Shown here: one piece after another, positions 53,081 to 60,354 of the stretch
Layout of the letters: every line of letters starts with the position of its first letter
Position numbering within the stretch: position 1 is the stretch's first letter
Origin: Croceicoccus sp. YJ47
GTDB taxonomy: Bacteria > Pseudomonadota > Alphaproteobacteria > Sphingomonadales > Sphingomonadaceae
NCBI RefSeq assembly: GCF_016745095.1
Contig: NZ_CP067087.1
Span: forward strand, 934,501-998,500
Reading direction: 5' to 3'
Length of the DNA stretch: 64,000 nucleotides
Made by a program: the position numbers and the translations under genes
The notes under the pieces: generated by a model
Databases searched by the model: none
Told to the model about the DNA's origin: nothing
The model's input: the letters and a program-made list of their open reading frames with translations, nothing else

Positions 53081-54177
53081 GCCGCCACTCCCACGCCGCC
53101 GGAGAGTGTCGGCACGTCGAGCGCCGCGGATCCGTAATGCTTCAGCCAGCGCAGATCGCCATCGAAAAACGCGCGCAAATCATCCATCCCGTATTTCAGC
53201 ATGGCCAGCCGGTCGATCCCGCAGCCGAATGCAAAGCCCTGCCATTCGTCGGGGTCCAGCCCGCAGGCCGCGATCACCCGGCGATTGACCATCCCGCTGC
53301 CCAGCACTTCCATCCAGCCATGGCCCGGCTCGTCGCCCGACCCGCCGATGACGCGGCGGCCCTTTTCATGGCTGTAGCCGACATCGACCTCCGCCGACGG
53401 TTCGGTAAAGGGAAAATAGCTCGGACGCAGGCGGAGCACGATATCGTCCCGCTCGAAAAACGCCTTGAGGAAGGTTTCCAGCGTCCATTTCAAATGGCCC
53501 ATGTGGATGTGCCGGTCGATGACCAGCCCCTCGATCTGATGGAACATCGGCGTGTGGGTGGCATCGCTGTCCGACCGGTAGGTGCGGCCCGGCGCGATGA
53601 TACGCACCGGTGCGCCTCCTTCGACCATGGACCGGATCTGCACCGGCGAGGTATGGGTGCGCAGCAGCATCGCGCGCCCCTCGTCATCCGTGTCCGGGAA
53701 GTAGAACGTGTCGTGCATCGCGCGGGCCGGATGGGTGTCCGGCATGTTGAGCGCGGTGAAATTGTGCCAGTCGTCCTCGATCTCCGGTCCCGTGGCCACG
53801 GCAAAGCCCAGATCCGCGAAGATTTCCGCCAGCTCGTCCATCGCCTGGCTGACCGGGTGGACCGAACCGGTAAGGGCATCGGCGGCTGGCAGCGACAGAT
53901 CGACCGTCTCGCCCGCAAGCTTCGCGTCGAGCGCCGCCTGCTCCAAAGCGGCCTTGCGCGCCGCGACCGCGTCGGTCACCTCGGCGCGCAGGCCGTTGAG
54001 CTTCGGTCCTTCGACCTGCCGCTCCTCGGGCGTCATCCTGCCCAGCGTCTTCATCAAAAGCGAGATGCTGCCCTGCTTGCCCAGAAACGCAACCCGCACG
54101 CGGTCGAGCGTGTCGAGGGTCCGGGACGCGGCAATCTGCGCCATTGCATCGGCGCGCAGCTGATCAATATCGGCCAT
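53077..54177 (-). CDS. pheS: Phenylalanine-tRNA ligase alpha subunit
   Basis: 366 residues from the ATG at 54177 ([12 protein letters not shown]), which agrees with other alphaproteobacterial PheS; two earlier ATGs exist. Class II motifs: motif 2 in [17 protein letters not shown], motif 3 in [13 protein letters not shown], and the phenylalanine-binding [10 protein letters not shown]. First gene of the pheST operon. Confidence 0.97.
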   Translation of the reverse strand: MADIDQLRADAMAQIAASRTLDTLDRVRVAFLGKQGSISLLMKTLGRMTPEERQVEGPKLNGLRAEVTDAVAARKAALEQAALDAKLAGETVDLSLPAADALTGSVHPVSQAMDELAEIFADLGFAVATGPEIEDDWHNFTALNMPDTHPARAMHDTFYFPDTDDEGRAMLLRTHTSPVQIRSMVEGGAPVRIIAPGRTYRSDSDATHTPMFHQIEGLVIDRHIHMGHLKWTLETFLKAFFERDDIVLRLRPSYFPFTEPSAEVDVGYSHEKGRRVIGGSGDEPGHGWMEVLGSGMVNRRVIAACGLDPDEWQGFAFGCGIDRLAMLKYGMDDLRAFFDGDLRWLKHYGSAALDVPTLSGGVGVAA

Positions 54178-54216
54178 CGTATCTTTCATTGTCTTCGGCA
54201 AGAATGCGTTCCGCGC

Positions 54217-54244
54217 TGTCTAGCAGGGCCGAAGCAAAGGGCAA
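54217..54244 (-). promoter_or_regulatory. Candidate promoter of pheST
   Basis: On the minus strand TTGCCC (54239-54244) and TAGACA (54217-54222), 16 nt apart, 40 bp before the chosen pheS start. It resembles the TAGAG-type -10 elements of this window. No attenuator leader was recognised. Confidence 0.45.
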
Positions 54245-54308
54245 CTATGGCCCGCCACGTCGCGAATCCCCGGAACGAGCCGCGCGTCATGGTGAATGAA
54301 ATGAAAAC

Positions 54309-54382
54309 TGGATGCCCCGCGAGGATTCGAACCTCGATTGACGGAGTCAGAGTCCGTAGTCTTGCCATTAGACGACGGGGCA
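54309..54382 (-). tRNA. tRNA-Gln (anticodon CTG)
   Basis: 74-nt minus-strand gene: acceptor stem TGCCCCG with CGGGGCA, anticodon loop CTCTGAC giving CTG, T-arm GAGGTTCGAATCCTC, encoded CCA at 54309-54311. It has its own promoter upstream. The integrase gene of the element starts 158 bp beyond its 5' end. Confidence 0.96.
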
Positions 54383-54416
54383 TCATTCATCGGGCCGTGC
54401 CGCGATGGAAGCGGTG

Positions 54417-54445
54417 CCTCTAATCAGCGGAGTTCTGCGGGTCAA
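54417..54445 (-). promoter_or_regulatory. Sigma70-type promoter of tRNA-Gln
   Basis: On the minus strand TTGACC (54440-54445) and TAGAGG (54417-54422), 17 nt apart, 35 bp before the tRNA. Its presence shows that at least 63 bp of DNA beyond the tRNA 5' end belongs to the tRNA locus. Confidence 0.65.
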
Positions 54446-54486
54446 GGGGAAATCTTCCGCGCTTTCGGACTTTGCAAAAGAGCGCC

Positions 54487-54542
54487 GTGCGACTTCATTC
54501 AAGTCGCACGTGCGACTTACATGAATGTCAGCAGTGCGAATC
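54487..54542. repeat. Cluster of 9-bp repeats beside the integrase stop
   Basis: GTGCGACTT occurs at 54487-54495 and 54510-54518 in direct orientation and as AAGTCGCAC at 54501-54509. The second and third together form an 18-bp perfect palindrome, the first and second an inverted repeat with a 5-nt spacer. A degenerate copy, GTGCGAATC, is at 54534-54542. This resembles arm-type integrase or excisionase sites at an att locus. Confidence 0.65.
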
Positions 54543-55719
54543 ATCGTGCATCCTTCTTCGATTCGCGCAGCTTGAGCGTGCGCAAGGCGGTGGCCATGGC
54601 GGCGCAGGCTGCGCGCGTGTCGGGCGGCATATAGGTATCGAGGATCGAGCGCCGGCCAAGAATGGCATGGCCGCTGATCGTGGTGATCGCCGCGCCGTCG
54701 ACGCCCAGGTCGCGCAGCATCGACATGCCGCTGCGGCGAAGGTCGCGGAACTGGTATTGGTCCAGCCCTGCTTTGTCGAAGATGGCCCGCACACGGCGCT
54801 GCAACAGATATTGCGGGGTCGCGCGGCTGCGGTCGGTGTCGTCGGACAACAGGAACTGGCTGCGCGTGAAGGCATCGGCGATTTGATCGTGCAGGAACGG
54901 CGGGATTGGGCAATCCACCCATGCGCCGGTCTTCTGCTGTTGCAGACGGAAACCCATCACGTCACCGCGGGGATTGGCAAGCACGGCGGCATCGGCGGGC
55001 GCGACGTTTTCGAGCGGGCGCCATGCCATCTTTGTGAGCGTGAGCAAGTCGCCCTGCCGCTGCAAGCTCCATAGTGCCAACGTCAGCGCGAGCGCGACCG
55101 AAGGCTGGTCCTCGTCCAGCGCGATGGCTTCGGCGACGGCGAGCTGTTCCGCATCGAGGCGCAGGCCGCGCGAGGCGACCGTAGGGATCTTCACCTTGTC
55201 GGTCGGATTGGTTTGCAAAGCCTCCTGTCCGATGGCCCAATTCATCAGCAGGCGCAGGACGCGCAGGATGGCGGCTGCTTTGTGCTTTTCACCGGCGCGA
55301 ACGTGAACGTCGCGCAGGTCGCGGACCATCGTGCGGTCGATCTGGCCGATGGGCAACGCGCCATCCATGGCCCATATTTCCAGCTGGCGCAGGCGCACGT
55401 CATATTCGCGGCGGGTGGCGGGTTTCAGCCCGTCCCATTCGGTCGATGCACGATAGGCGTTCACCAGGTCGGTGAAGGTCCATTTGCGGGGCACGGCGCG
55501 GTTCATCATCGGGGCGACGGCGCCATGTTCCCATTCGGCAACCTGCCGGTTCAGCTCCATGGCGCGGGTGATGGCGGCGGTTTCGTCAGCGTCGGTGCCG
55601 ATCGCCTGATTCTTCCAACCAAGGGCGCGCAGGCGAGGCGATGGCTTCCAATGGGCGCGTCGGGTGCCGTCGGTGAGTTTTGTCCAATGCAGGAACGGGA
55701 TCTGGCGCTTATTGGCCAT
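54541..55719 (-). CDS. int: Tyrosine-type site-specific integrase
   Basis: 392 residues from the ATG at 55719, which has a strong AAGGAGG upstream. N-terminal SAM-like DNA-binding domain (TFTDLVNAYRASTEWDGLKPATRREYDVRL) and C-terminal catalytic domain. Catalytic residues: the first arginine in LQRQGDLLTL, the RDLRR box (QFRDLRRSGMSML, with Arg replacing the usual His before it), SGHAILGRRS and the nucleophile tyrosine in ILDTYMPP. It would insert and excise the element. Its start overlaps the HTH gene by 11 nt. Confidence 0.93.
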   Translation of the reverse strand: MANKRQIPFLHWTKLTDGTRRAHWKPSPRLRALGWKNQAIGTDADETAAITRAMELNRQVAEWEHGAVAPMMNRAVPRKWTFTDLVNAYRASTEWDGLKPATRREYDVRLRQLEIWAMDGALPIGQIDRTMVRDLRDVHVRAGEKHKAAAILRVLRLLMNWAIGQEALQTNPTDKVKIPTVASRGLRLDAEQLAVAEAIALDEDQPSVALALTLALWSLQRQGDLLTLTKMAWRPLENVAPADAAVLANPRGDVMGFRLQQQKTGAWVDCPIPPFLHDQIADAFTRSQFLLSDDTDRSRATPQYLLQRRVRAIFDKAGLDQYQFRDLRRSGMSMLRDLGVDGAAITTISGHAILGRRSILDTYMPPDTRAACAAMATALRTLKLRESKKDAR

Positions 55720-55945
55720 CGGGCACCTCCTTCCCGTTTGCCTCGGCATAGGCGGCGAGTGCGTCGGCGCGGTCCATCGCCTCTTGCGGTGCGATGCGGT
55801 CCTTGCGGATGCCCGCGGCGATTTCGGCGCAGAGCGAGGGCGGCAGGCTTTTACCCGACATGAGCCGCTGCGCGGTGCGGGGGGACAGCTCGTGCATGGC
55901 GGCGAAGGCGTCAACGCCGCCGAGGCTGTTGATGTGGCCGCGCAT
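55709..55945 (-). CDS. Small helix-turn-helix protein (excisionase-position)
   Basis: 78 residues. The helix-turn-helix reads INSLGGVDAFAAMHELSPRTAQRLMSGKSL, followed by an alanine-rich tail. The gene is directly upstream of, and overlaps, the integrase gene, which is the usual place for an excisionase or integrase regulator. The family is not recognised with certainty, so this role is inference. Confidence 0.65.
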   Translation of the reverse strand: MRGHINSLGGVDAFAAMHELSPRTAQRLMSGKSLPPSLCAEIAAGIRKDRIAPQEAMDRADALAAYAEANGKEVPDGQ

Positions 55946-56063
55946 GGCCGAGACAGCCGGTTTGCGCGTAGGATCGTCGGGGGGGGGTGGTGGACGGTTT
56001 GGGCATTTGAATCGGCCTCCGTTGCCGTGGAAAGGGAATGCTGCGCCCGAAGGCGCGGGGTGG

Positions 56064-56306
56064 TCAAGGGTCGTGGATTTGCGGCGGCGCCGTGCAGCCT
56101 TTGGGGCAGATAGCGTGGCGCTGCATCAGCTCGGCCGCAAGGTCGAGCGGCATGGGGAGGAAGCAAACCGCCCAGACGTGATGGCAGGTGGGGCATTTCG
56201 CGTTGACCGGGTGCGTGCGCGTGGCGGCGGCGGCGCGATCCGCCAATTGCACCGTCAGGGCGGTGCCCTTCATCGGGATCGTTGCGCGGGTTATGAAATC
56301 GGTCAT
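56064..56306 (-). CDS. Small cysteine-pair protein of unknown function
   Basis: 80 residues, with GGGAGGGGG before the ATG. The C-terminal half contains CPTCHHVW and a further CPKGC, a spacing suited to one zinc ribbon; the N-terminal half is helical. Not recognised. Part of the leftward small-gene run of the element. Confidence 0.55.
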   Translation of the reverse strand: MTDFITRATIPMKGTALTVQLADRAAAATRTHPVNAKCPTCHHVWAVCFLPMPLDLAAELMQRHAICPKGCTAPPQIHDP

Positions 56307-56362
56307 GCCCCCTCCCGCGCCGGTGCAGCGGCCACAAGATCGAGCATGGCATTCGTCGGGCG

Positions 56363-56575
56363 TTAGGACAGCGCGATATATTGGCTGTCGCTGTTAAGCT
56401 TGCTGCGCGCCGCGTCGTGTTCGAGCAGGCCCGCATCGATGGCACGCGTTACCTGGTCGCGCGCCTTGATGCCGGTCCATCCGTCGATCGTGATGTAATC
56501 GGCGCGCTTGGTGACGAATGCCTCGCGCCGGCGGGCAATGTCGTCGGGCGGAATGGGCGGCGTATCATCCATCAC
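56363..56575 (-). CDS. Hypothetical small protein of the element
   Basis: 70 residues, acidic and basic mixed (DDIARRREAFVTKRADYITID). Starts within the stop of the GapR-like gene (4-nt ATGA overlap), supporting translation. No domain recognised; a recurring feature of such runs is a coupled gene of unknown role. Confidence 0.5.
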   Translation of the reverse strand: MMDDTPPIPPDDIARRREAFVTKRADYITIDGWTGIKARDQVTRAIDAGLLEHDAARSKLNSDSQYIALS

Positions 56576-56799
56576 TCGATACCCAGCGCAGCTTTGTAGG
56601 TTTCGAGCACCGTGTCCATTTCGCGCCGATCGTCGGCCTTCAATTTGCGCAGCTTTACGACTTCGCGCATGATCTTCACATCGTAGCCCACGGCTTTTGC
56701 CTCGCCGTAAACCTCCTTGATATCGTCGGTGATGCCCTTCTTTTCTTCTTCGAGCCGTTCGATCAGCAGGCGCAGGCGGTCATCGGTGGTTTCAGCCAT
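56572..56799 (-). CDS. DUF2312/GapR-like nucleoid protein, mobile-element copy
   Basis: 75 residues from the ATG at 56799 (GGAGAATACC upstream). The DUF2312 pattern is clear: LRLLIERLEEEKKGITDDIKEVYGEAKAVGYDVKIMREVVKLRKL (long coiled coil) and the short C-terminal helix. GapR binds overtwisted DNA ahead of forks in Caulobacter; the chromosome should carry its own gapR, so this is a second, mobile copy. It may help the element's replication. Confidence 0.85.
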   Translation of the reverse strand: MAETTDDRLRLLIERLEEEKKGITDDIKEVYGEAKAVGYDVKIMREVVKLRKLKADDRREMDTVLETYKAALGIE

Positions 56800-56983
56800 G
56801 GTGGTATTCTCCGGTTTCGTAGGTTTCGAGGAAGGTCGCGGGGTCGCCCTGGTCGACGGGTTCGCCATCGGAGTTCTGGGGGCCATTGCCGAACAGTTCA
56901 TCGTCGCAAGCGTCGCAGATGGCGGACGGGCCGAGGGGCACGTCGTCGCGGTCGCAATGGCAGCAGCTGACGGAGAGCGTCAT
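56792..56983 (-). CDS. Small zinc-ribbon-like protein
   Basis: 63 residues from the ATG at 56983, which gives an ATGA overlap with the previous gene; it overlaps the GapR-like start by 8 nt. Two CxxC pairs (SCCHCDRDD and ICDACDDELF) form a probable zinc ribbon, followed by an acidic tail. Not assigned to a family. Confidence 0.55.
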   Translation of the reverse strand: MTLSVSCCHCDRDDVPLGPSAICDACDDELFGNGPQNSDGEPVDQGDPATFLETYETGEYHHG

Positions 56984-57252
56984 CGGCACACCGGACATGG
57001 GATCATTTCCAGCTCGGTCGGCACTTCGCCTTGGCCTTTGCAGGTGGAGCATGCGCTGCGCGGCGGTTTCTCGTGACGGGGCGTGCCGTCCTGCGGTGCG
57101 AGCGAGGCTTCGATGGCGTCAGCCGCCTGCCCCATCGCGGAGTATGCCCGCATCAGGTCGGCACCGTCATATTCGCCGCTCTTGAGCACGCAGCGCCCTT
57201 TGCGGAGGTTGGAAATCAGGGTTCGGAGAGTGTCCTCCTGGTTATCGGGCAT
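56980..57252 (-). CDS. Hypothetical protein with DnaJ-like CxxC motif
   Basis: 90 residues from the ATG at 57252 (AGGAGAACA upstream). The C-terminus carries CSTCKGQGEVP and CPVCR, half of a DnaJ-type zinc finger. The front is helical (LRTLISNLRKGRCVL). Function unknown; the motif occurs in several small phage proteins. Confidence 0.55.
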   Translation of the reverse strand: MPDNQEDTLRTLISNLRKGRCVLKSGEYDGADLMRAYSAMGQAADAIEASLAPQDGTPRHEKPPRSACSTCKGQGEVPTELEMIPCPVCR

Positions 57253-57562
57253 CGGGGTGTTCTCCTTCAGTGAGGGCATCGATCAGGTCGATCAGGGCAA
57301 GGCAGGCGGCGGCGGCGCGGACGGCTTTCTGACGGGCGCGTTCGTGGTGGGCCGGGCCACGCTGCATCAGGTCGAGCGCATCATGCGCGTAAGTGCGTGC
57401 GGTGCGGGCAAGGTGCGTGCGCCCTCGCCCGTCGCGGTGGTATTCGGAGCGATCGGTTTCGGGGGTGTGGCCGAATTCGACGATCTGGCGATGGCGTTCG
57501 GCCATGGCGTCCTCCGCCGCGCGGACGGGAACGCCGGCGAAGGTTTGGTGAGGGGCGGTCAT
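57242..57562 (-). CDS. Hypothetical phage-type protein (RHRQI...H motif)
   Basis: 106 residues; AAAGGAATC upstream. The segment MAERHRQIVEFGHTPETDRSEYHRDG resembles a set of small phage proteins with RQIExEGWTPEHDD repeats, of unknown role. The C-terminal helix AACLALIDLIDAL is hydrophobic. Overlaps the next gene by 11 nt. Confidence 0.6.
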   Translation of the reverse strand: MTAPHQTFAGVPVRAAEDAMAERHRQIVEFGHTPETDRSEYHRDGRGRTHLARTARTYAHDALDLMQRGPAHHERARQKAVRAAAACLALIDLIDALTEGEHPDAR

Positions 57563-57574
57563 GGCCGATTCCTT

Positions 57575-57748
57575 TCAGCCGAACAGCGGCGTCAGCGCCC
57601 AAACAGCTGCGGCGACGAGCGCGGCGGTGATCGTGCCCACCGCAATTCGGGCGATGGTTTCACCGCGCCGCTGTGACTGGCGCACCTCGATTTCGCGTTG
57701 CAGCCATTCCGGCAGCTCGCGCGCGCGGTGTTCGTCGTTCGGGTTCAT
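57575..57748 (-). CDS. Small single-pass membrane protein
   Basis: 57 residues from the ATG at 57748. Charged N-terminal half (LPEWLQREIEVRQSQRRGETI) and one membrane segment (ARIAVGTITAALVAAAVWAL). It sits at the end of a longer unsupported frame; only this C-terminal part is plausible. Overlaps the previous small gene by 4 nt. Confidence 0.55.
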   Translation of the reverse strand: MNPNDEHRARELPEWLQREIEVRQSQRRGETIARIAVGTITAALVAAAVWALTPLFG

Positions 57749-57858
57749 GGCAGGAAGGCTTCCATCAAACGGGGCCAGTCGGCGCAGATGAGGCCAGGGG
57801 CCAAGCTCGCGACGATCAGCAGCAGCGGCCAGGCCGGGCCGACAGCCGCGCGGATCAC
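57745..57858 (-). CDS. Very small membrane protein, GTG start
   Basis: 37 residues from a GTG at 57858 that overlaps the preceding stop as GTGA. One membrane segment (PAWPLLLIVASLAPGLICA). Its size is below most gene finders. Together with the next gene it might form a holin- or toxin-like pair, but this is speculation. Confidence 0.4.
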   Translation of the reverse strand: MIRAAVGPAWPLLLIVASLAPGLICADWPRLMEAFLP

Positions 57859-58292
57859 GCGCGGGCGGCGAGTTTCTGCGCACGGTCGGCCATGACCGCG
57901 CGCAGGTTCGAAGGGGCGGGCGGCGCCTTCGCCGCGCCTCCCGGCGGGCAGGTCGGACGATCGAGCCAATGCTCGACCGCGGCTGCGTCCCATTGGGATT
58001 TCGCGCCGATCGCCATCGCGCCGCGCTGAATCTTGCCGCGATAGATGCGCGGATTGCGCGGGAGGGGCAGTCCCATCTGTTCGGCGAGAAGACGCAGGCG
58101 TTCGATGATGGTGCGCGGGTGGTTGTCCTCCATCCCCAGCAGCCGCGCCATGTCGGACAGGCGATAGTTTCGCGGGCGGGAGCGGAACGCGCGGGCCGGT
58201 TCGGCGGGCGCGGGATCGTCGCCGGTGGCGCGGTATTGCGCCGTGTTTGACGAGTGGAACGGAACGATATCAGCGGACAATTTGACCTCCAT
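57855..58292 (-). CDS. Hypothetical DNA-binding-like protein, first gene of the leftward run
   Basis: 145 residues. The middle part, YRLSDMARLLGMEDNHPRTIIERLRLLAEQMGLPLPRNP, reads like a MerR-type or replication-initiator winged helix, then RIYRGKIQRGAMAIGAKSQWDAAAVEHWLDR. Not recognised. No good ribosome site precedes the ATG. Two operator-like half-sites lie upstream. Confidence 0.6.
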   Translation of the reverse strand: MEVKLSADIVPFHSSNTAQYRATGDDPAPAEPARAFRSRPRNYRLSDMARLLGMEDNHPRTIIERLRLLAEQMGLPLPRNPRIYRGKIQRGAMAIGAKSQWDAAAVEHWLDRPTCPPGGAAKAPPAPSNLRAVMADRAQKLAARA

Positions 58293-58328
58293 GCAAGGGT
58301 TGCGATGGAGGCCAAGTTATCCTTTATG

Positions 58329-58374
58329 AATAATCATGCAAACGGATTTTTTATTCCTAGAGGATAATCAATTG
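58329..58374. promoter_or_regulatory. Operator-like half-sites at the leftward promoter
   Basis: AATAATCATG (58329-58338) and GATAATCAAT (58363-58372) match the half-site of the CI/Cro-like operator at 58922-58954. They lie in the gap upstream of the gene starting at 58292, so the same repressor may control this leftward unit. Confidence 0.5.
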
Positions 58375-58384
58375 AGCAGGCATG

Positions 58385-58416
58385 AAAAAACCCCGCGCAA
58401 TGGATCATGCGCGGGG
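58385..58416 (-). terminator. Intrinsic terminator after the repressor gene
   Basis: On the minus strand CCCCGCGCA (58408-58416) pairs with TGCGCGGGG (58391-58399), followed by TTTTTT. It ends the repressor transcript before the operator-controlled leftward promoter. Confidence 0.88.
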
Positions 58417-58443
58417 CGGCTTGTCGCCCGGATTTTCAAGAGT

Positions 58444-58902
58444 TTACCCGGCGTTGCGTGCGCCATTCGGGATGGTGTCGCCCTCACCTTCCGCGCTTTC
58501 ATCCGGGTGGAGCGGCACGACTTCGGGTGTGCCCATGTAGGGGCGCGCACTTTCACGCAGGGCATCGAAACCGGCACGCAGGGCGGCGGGCACGGCACGG
58601 TAGGTGCGGATCAGGTCGCGCTCTTCCTCGGTCAGCCCGCCATCGCGGGGATGCAGCAGATCCGCCGGTTCCACATCGAGCGCGGCGCCGATCCGTTCCA
58701 TCCATTGTTGGTTGAGGTCACGGTGCCCGCGCTCAATCTTGGCCAGGTGGCCGTGGGCCATGCCGATCTTTTCGGCCAGCTCCACCAGCGTCATCTCCCG
58801 CTGCTTGCGCAGGTCGCGCACGCGGTTGGGCATTTCATCTTCGCGGGACAGTCGGGTCGTTCGTGCCATAGTGGGGAATTGTAGAACGGTGGCAGCAGGC
58901 AT
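58444..58902 (-). CDS. CI-like helix-turn-helix repressor
   Basis: 152 residues; AAAGGAT lies 7 nt before the ATG at 58902, other ATGs are at 58869 and 58923. The XRE helix-turn-helix is MTLVELAEKIGMAHGHLAKIERGHRDL. The C-terminal part (LTEEERDLIRTYRAVPAALRAGFDALRES) is helical and does not show the LexA-type Ser-Lys peptidase of lambda CI, so induction would need another signal, for example a helper phage protein. Divergent from the Cro-like gene. Confidence 0.85.
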   Translation of the reverse strand: MPAATVLQFPTMARTTRLSREDEMPNRVRDLRKQREMTLVELAEKIGMAHGHLAKIERGHRDLNQQWMERIGAALDVEPADLLHPRDGGLTEEERDLIRTYRAVPAALRAGFDALRESARPYMGTPEVVPLHPDESAEGEGDTIPNGARNAG

Positions 58903-58921
58903 CGAAAATCCTTTCATGGAC

Positions 58922-58954
58922 AATAATCAAGAAAACAGGTTGCACTTGATTATT
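58922..58954. promoter_or_regulatory. Operator pair between divergent repressor genes
   Basis: AATAATCAAG (58922-58931) and CTTGATTATT (58945-58954) are a perfect 10-bp inverted repeat with 13 nt between. They lie between the starts of the CI-like and Cro-like genes, the standard place for a lysogeny switch. Confidence 0.65.
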
Positions 58955-58978
58955 CATTAAGGATAAGCCAGCAGCCCT

Positions 58979-59200
58979 ATGAAACACAAGGCCGGATCGA
59001 AGCTGCGCCAATGGCGTGAAGCGCAACGCCCCCCGATGACGCGGGAGCAGCTGGGCGAAAGGCTCGGCTGCAAGGGGTTGCAGATATATCGCTGGGAAGA
59101 AGGCGGACAAGTCGCGAGCGCGGCGAATATCCACCATCTGCAAACACTCGGTATCTGCACGCTCGAAGACTGGTTCCTGTCGGCGGAGCGGGCGGCGTGA
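58979..59200 (+). CDS. Cro-like helix-turn-helix protein
   Basis: 73 residues with an XRE helix-turn-helix: PMTREQLGERLGCKGLQIYRWEEGGQVASA, then INHLQTLG-like (IHHLQTLGICTLEDWF). It faces the CI-like gene across 76 bp and heads the rightward replication genes, so it plays the Cro role. Overlaps the primase-like gene by 4 nt (GTGA). Confidence 0.8.
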   Translation: MKHKAGSKLRQWREAQRPPMTREQLGERLGCKGLQIYRWEEGGQVASAANIHHLQTLGICTLEDWFLSAERAA

Positions 59201-60354
59201 CCGACACTGGCGAGCTTTCCGCGCGCGATATTGCGCAGATGCTGAATGCGCAGGCCGAAGCGCTGGCGTGGTCGCTGTTTCCGGCGGGGCACAAGGCGGG
59301 CGGGTTCTTCTGTATCGGGTCGATCGACGGGGAAAAGGGGCAGAGCCTCAAAATCCGGTTGAAGGGATCGCGGCAAGGCACCTGGGCCGATTATTCGAAG
59401 GCGCGCGGGGAGCCTGGCGCGCAGGGCGACATGCTCAAGCTGTTGCAGGCGACGATTGCCGACGGGGATCTTGCCGCCGCCGTGCGCGAGGCCAAGAAAT
59501 TCCTCAACCTCGAAAGCATGGACCCGCGCGCGTTGGAGCGGCAGCGCAAGCGGGCGCAGCTTTCCGCCGAGCGGGCCGCGCTGCGCGAAGCCAGCGACAA
59601 GGAAAAGACACGGATCAACGCGCGGCGGCTGTGGTGGGCGGCGAGCCCCCTCACCCCGTCTTCGCCGCCGGTGCTTTACCTGCAAGGGCGCGGGATCGAT
59701 TTCGCGCATCTTGGCAAGCTGCCCGGTGCGATCCGGTTTCATCGCGGCGTGTGGCAACCCGAATTGCGGCGCGAGGTGCCGGCGATGGTCACCGCCTTTA
59801 CCGACCTTTCCGGGCAGCATGCGGGCACGCATTGCACGTTCCTGCAACGCGAAGCCGATGGGCGGTGGGTCAAGCTGCGCGGGGTGGCGACGGTCAAGAA
59901 GATCGTCGGGCGGACCTATTGGGGGGCGCATATCCCGCTCTGGAAAGGGGTGCAGCGCGGCAAGCTGGCGGATATTCGGCCAGGCACGCCGGTCGATGTC
60001 GCCGAAGGCATCGAGGACGGTTTATCGTTTGCCATGGCGGACCCCGCCGCGCGGGTGATTGCGGCCGGCACGCTGGGCAATATCGCGGCGCTTCGCCTGC
60101 CCCCACAGGCGGGCACGATGAACATTCTGGCCCAGCGCGACCCCGATGGGTCGATGGCGGCGGCATCGTTGGAAAAGGCGATCGCCGACCAGCAGCGCAT
60201 CGCGCGGAGCGACGGGAGCGGGCGGCAGGTTGCGTGCCGGTGGACGCCCGAAGGCATCAAGGATTGGAACGACTGGTTGCAGCAGCTGCGCCGCGATGAC
60301 GCGGATGCGGATGCCGATGCCCAGGGCGAACCGGACGGGGAGCAGGACCGATGA
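59197..60354 (+). CDS. Toprim-domain primase-like protein
   Basis: 385 residues starting with GTG at 59197. The N-terminal third has the phage-primase (DUF7146-type) pattern (GSRQGTWADYSKARGEPGAQGDML). The Toprim motif is VDVAEGIEDGLSFAMADPAARVIAAGTLGN with the catalytic glutamate, and the DxD is in ILAQRDPDGSM. The C-terminus is acidic (DDADADADAQ). It probably primes replication of the element together with the ATPase two genes downstream. Confidence 0.85.
   Translation: MTDTGELSARDIAQMLNAQAEALAWSLFPAGHKAGGFFCIGSIDGEKGQSLKIRLKGSRQGTWADYSKARGEPGAQGDMLKLLQATIADGDLAAAVREAKKFLNLESMDPRALERQRKRAQLSAERAALREASDKEKTRINARRLWWAASPLTPSSPPVLYLQGRGIDFAHLGKLPGAIRFHRGVWQPELRREVPAMVTAFTDLSGQHAGTHCTFLQREADGRWVKLRGVATVKKIVGRTYWGAHIPLWKGVQRGKLADIRPGTPVDVAEGIEDGLSFAMADPAARVIAAGTLGNIAALRLPPQAGTMNILAQRDPDGSMAAASLEKAIADQQRIARSDGSGRQVACRWTPEGIKDWNDWLQQLRRDDADADADAQGEPDGEQDR

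Noticed and set aside
50264-53137. A 957-codon open frame on the plus strand
   Set aside because: Antisense to pheT and the SDR gene, with arginine-rich composition; not a gene.
57575-58315. A 246-codon minus-strand frame beginning with TTG after AAAGGA
   Set aside because: Its first 190 codons are arginine- and proline-rich out-of-frame reading of the 58292 gene; only the last 57 residues look like a protein and were kept as a separate small gene.
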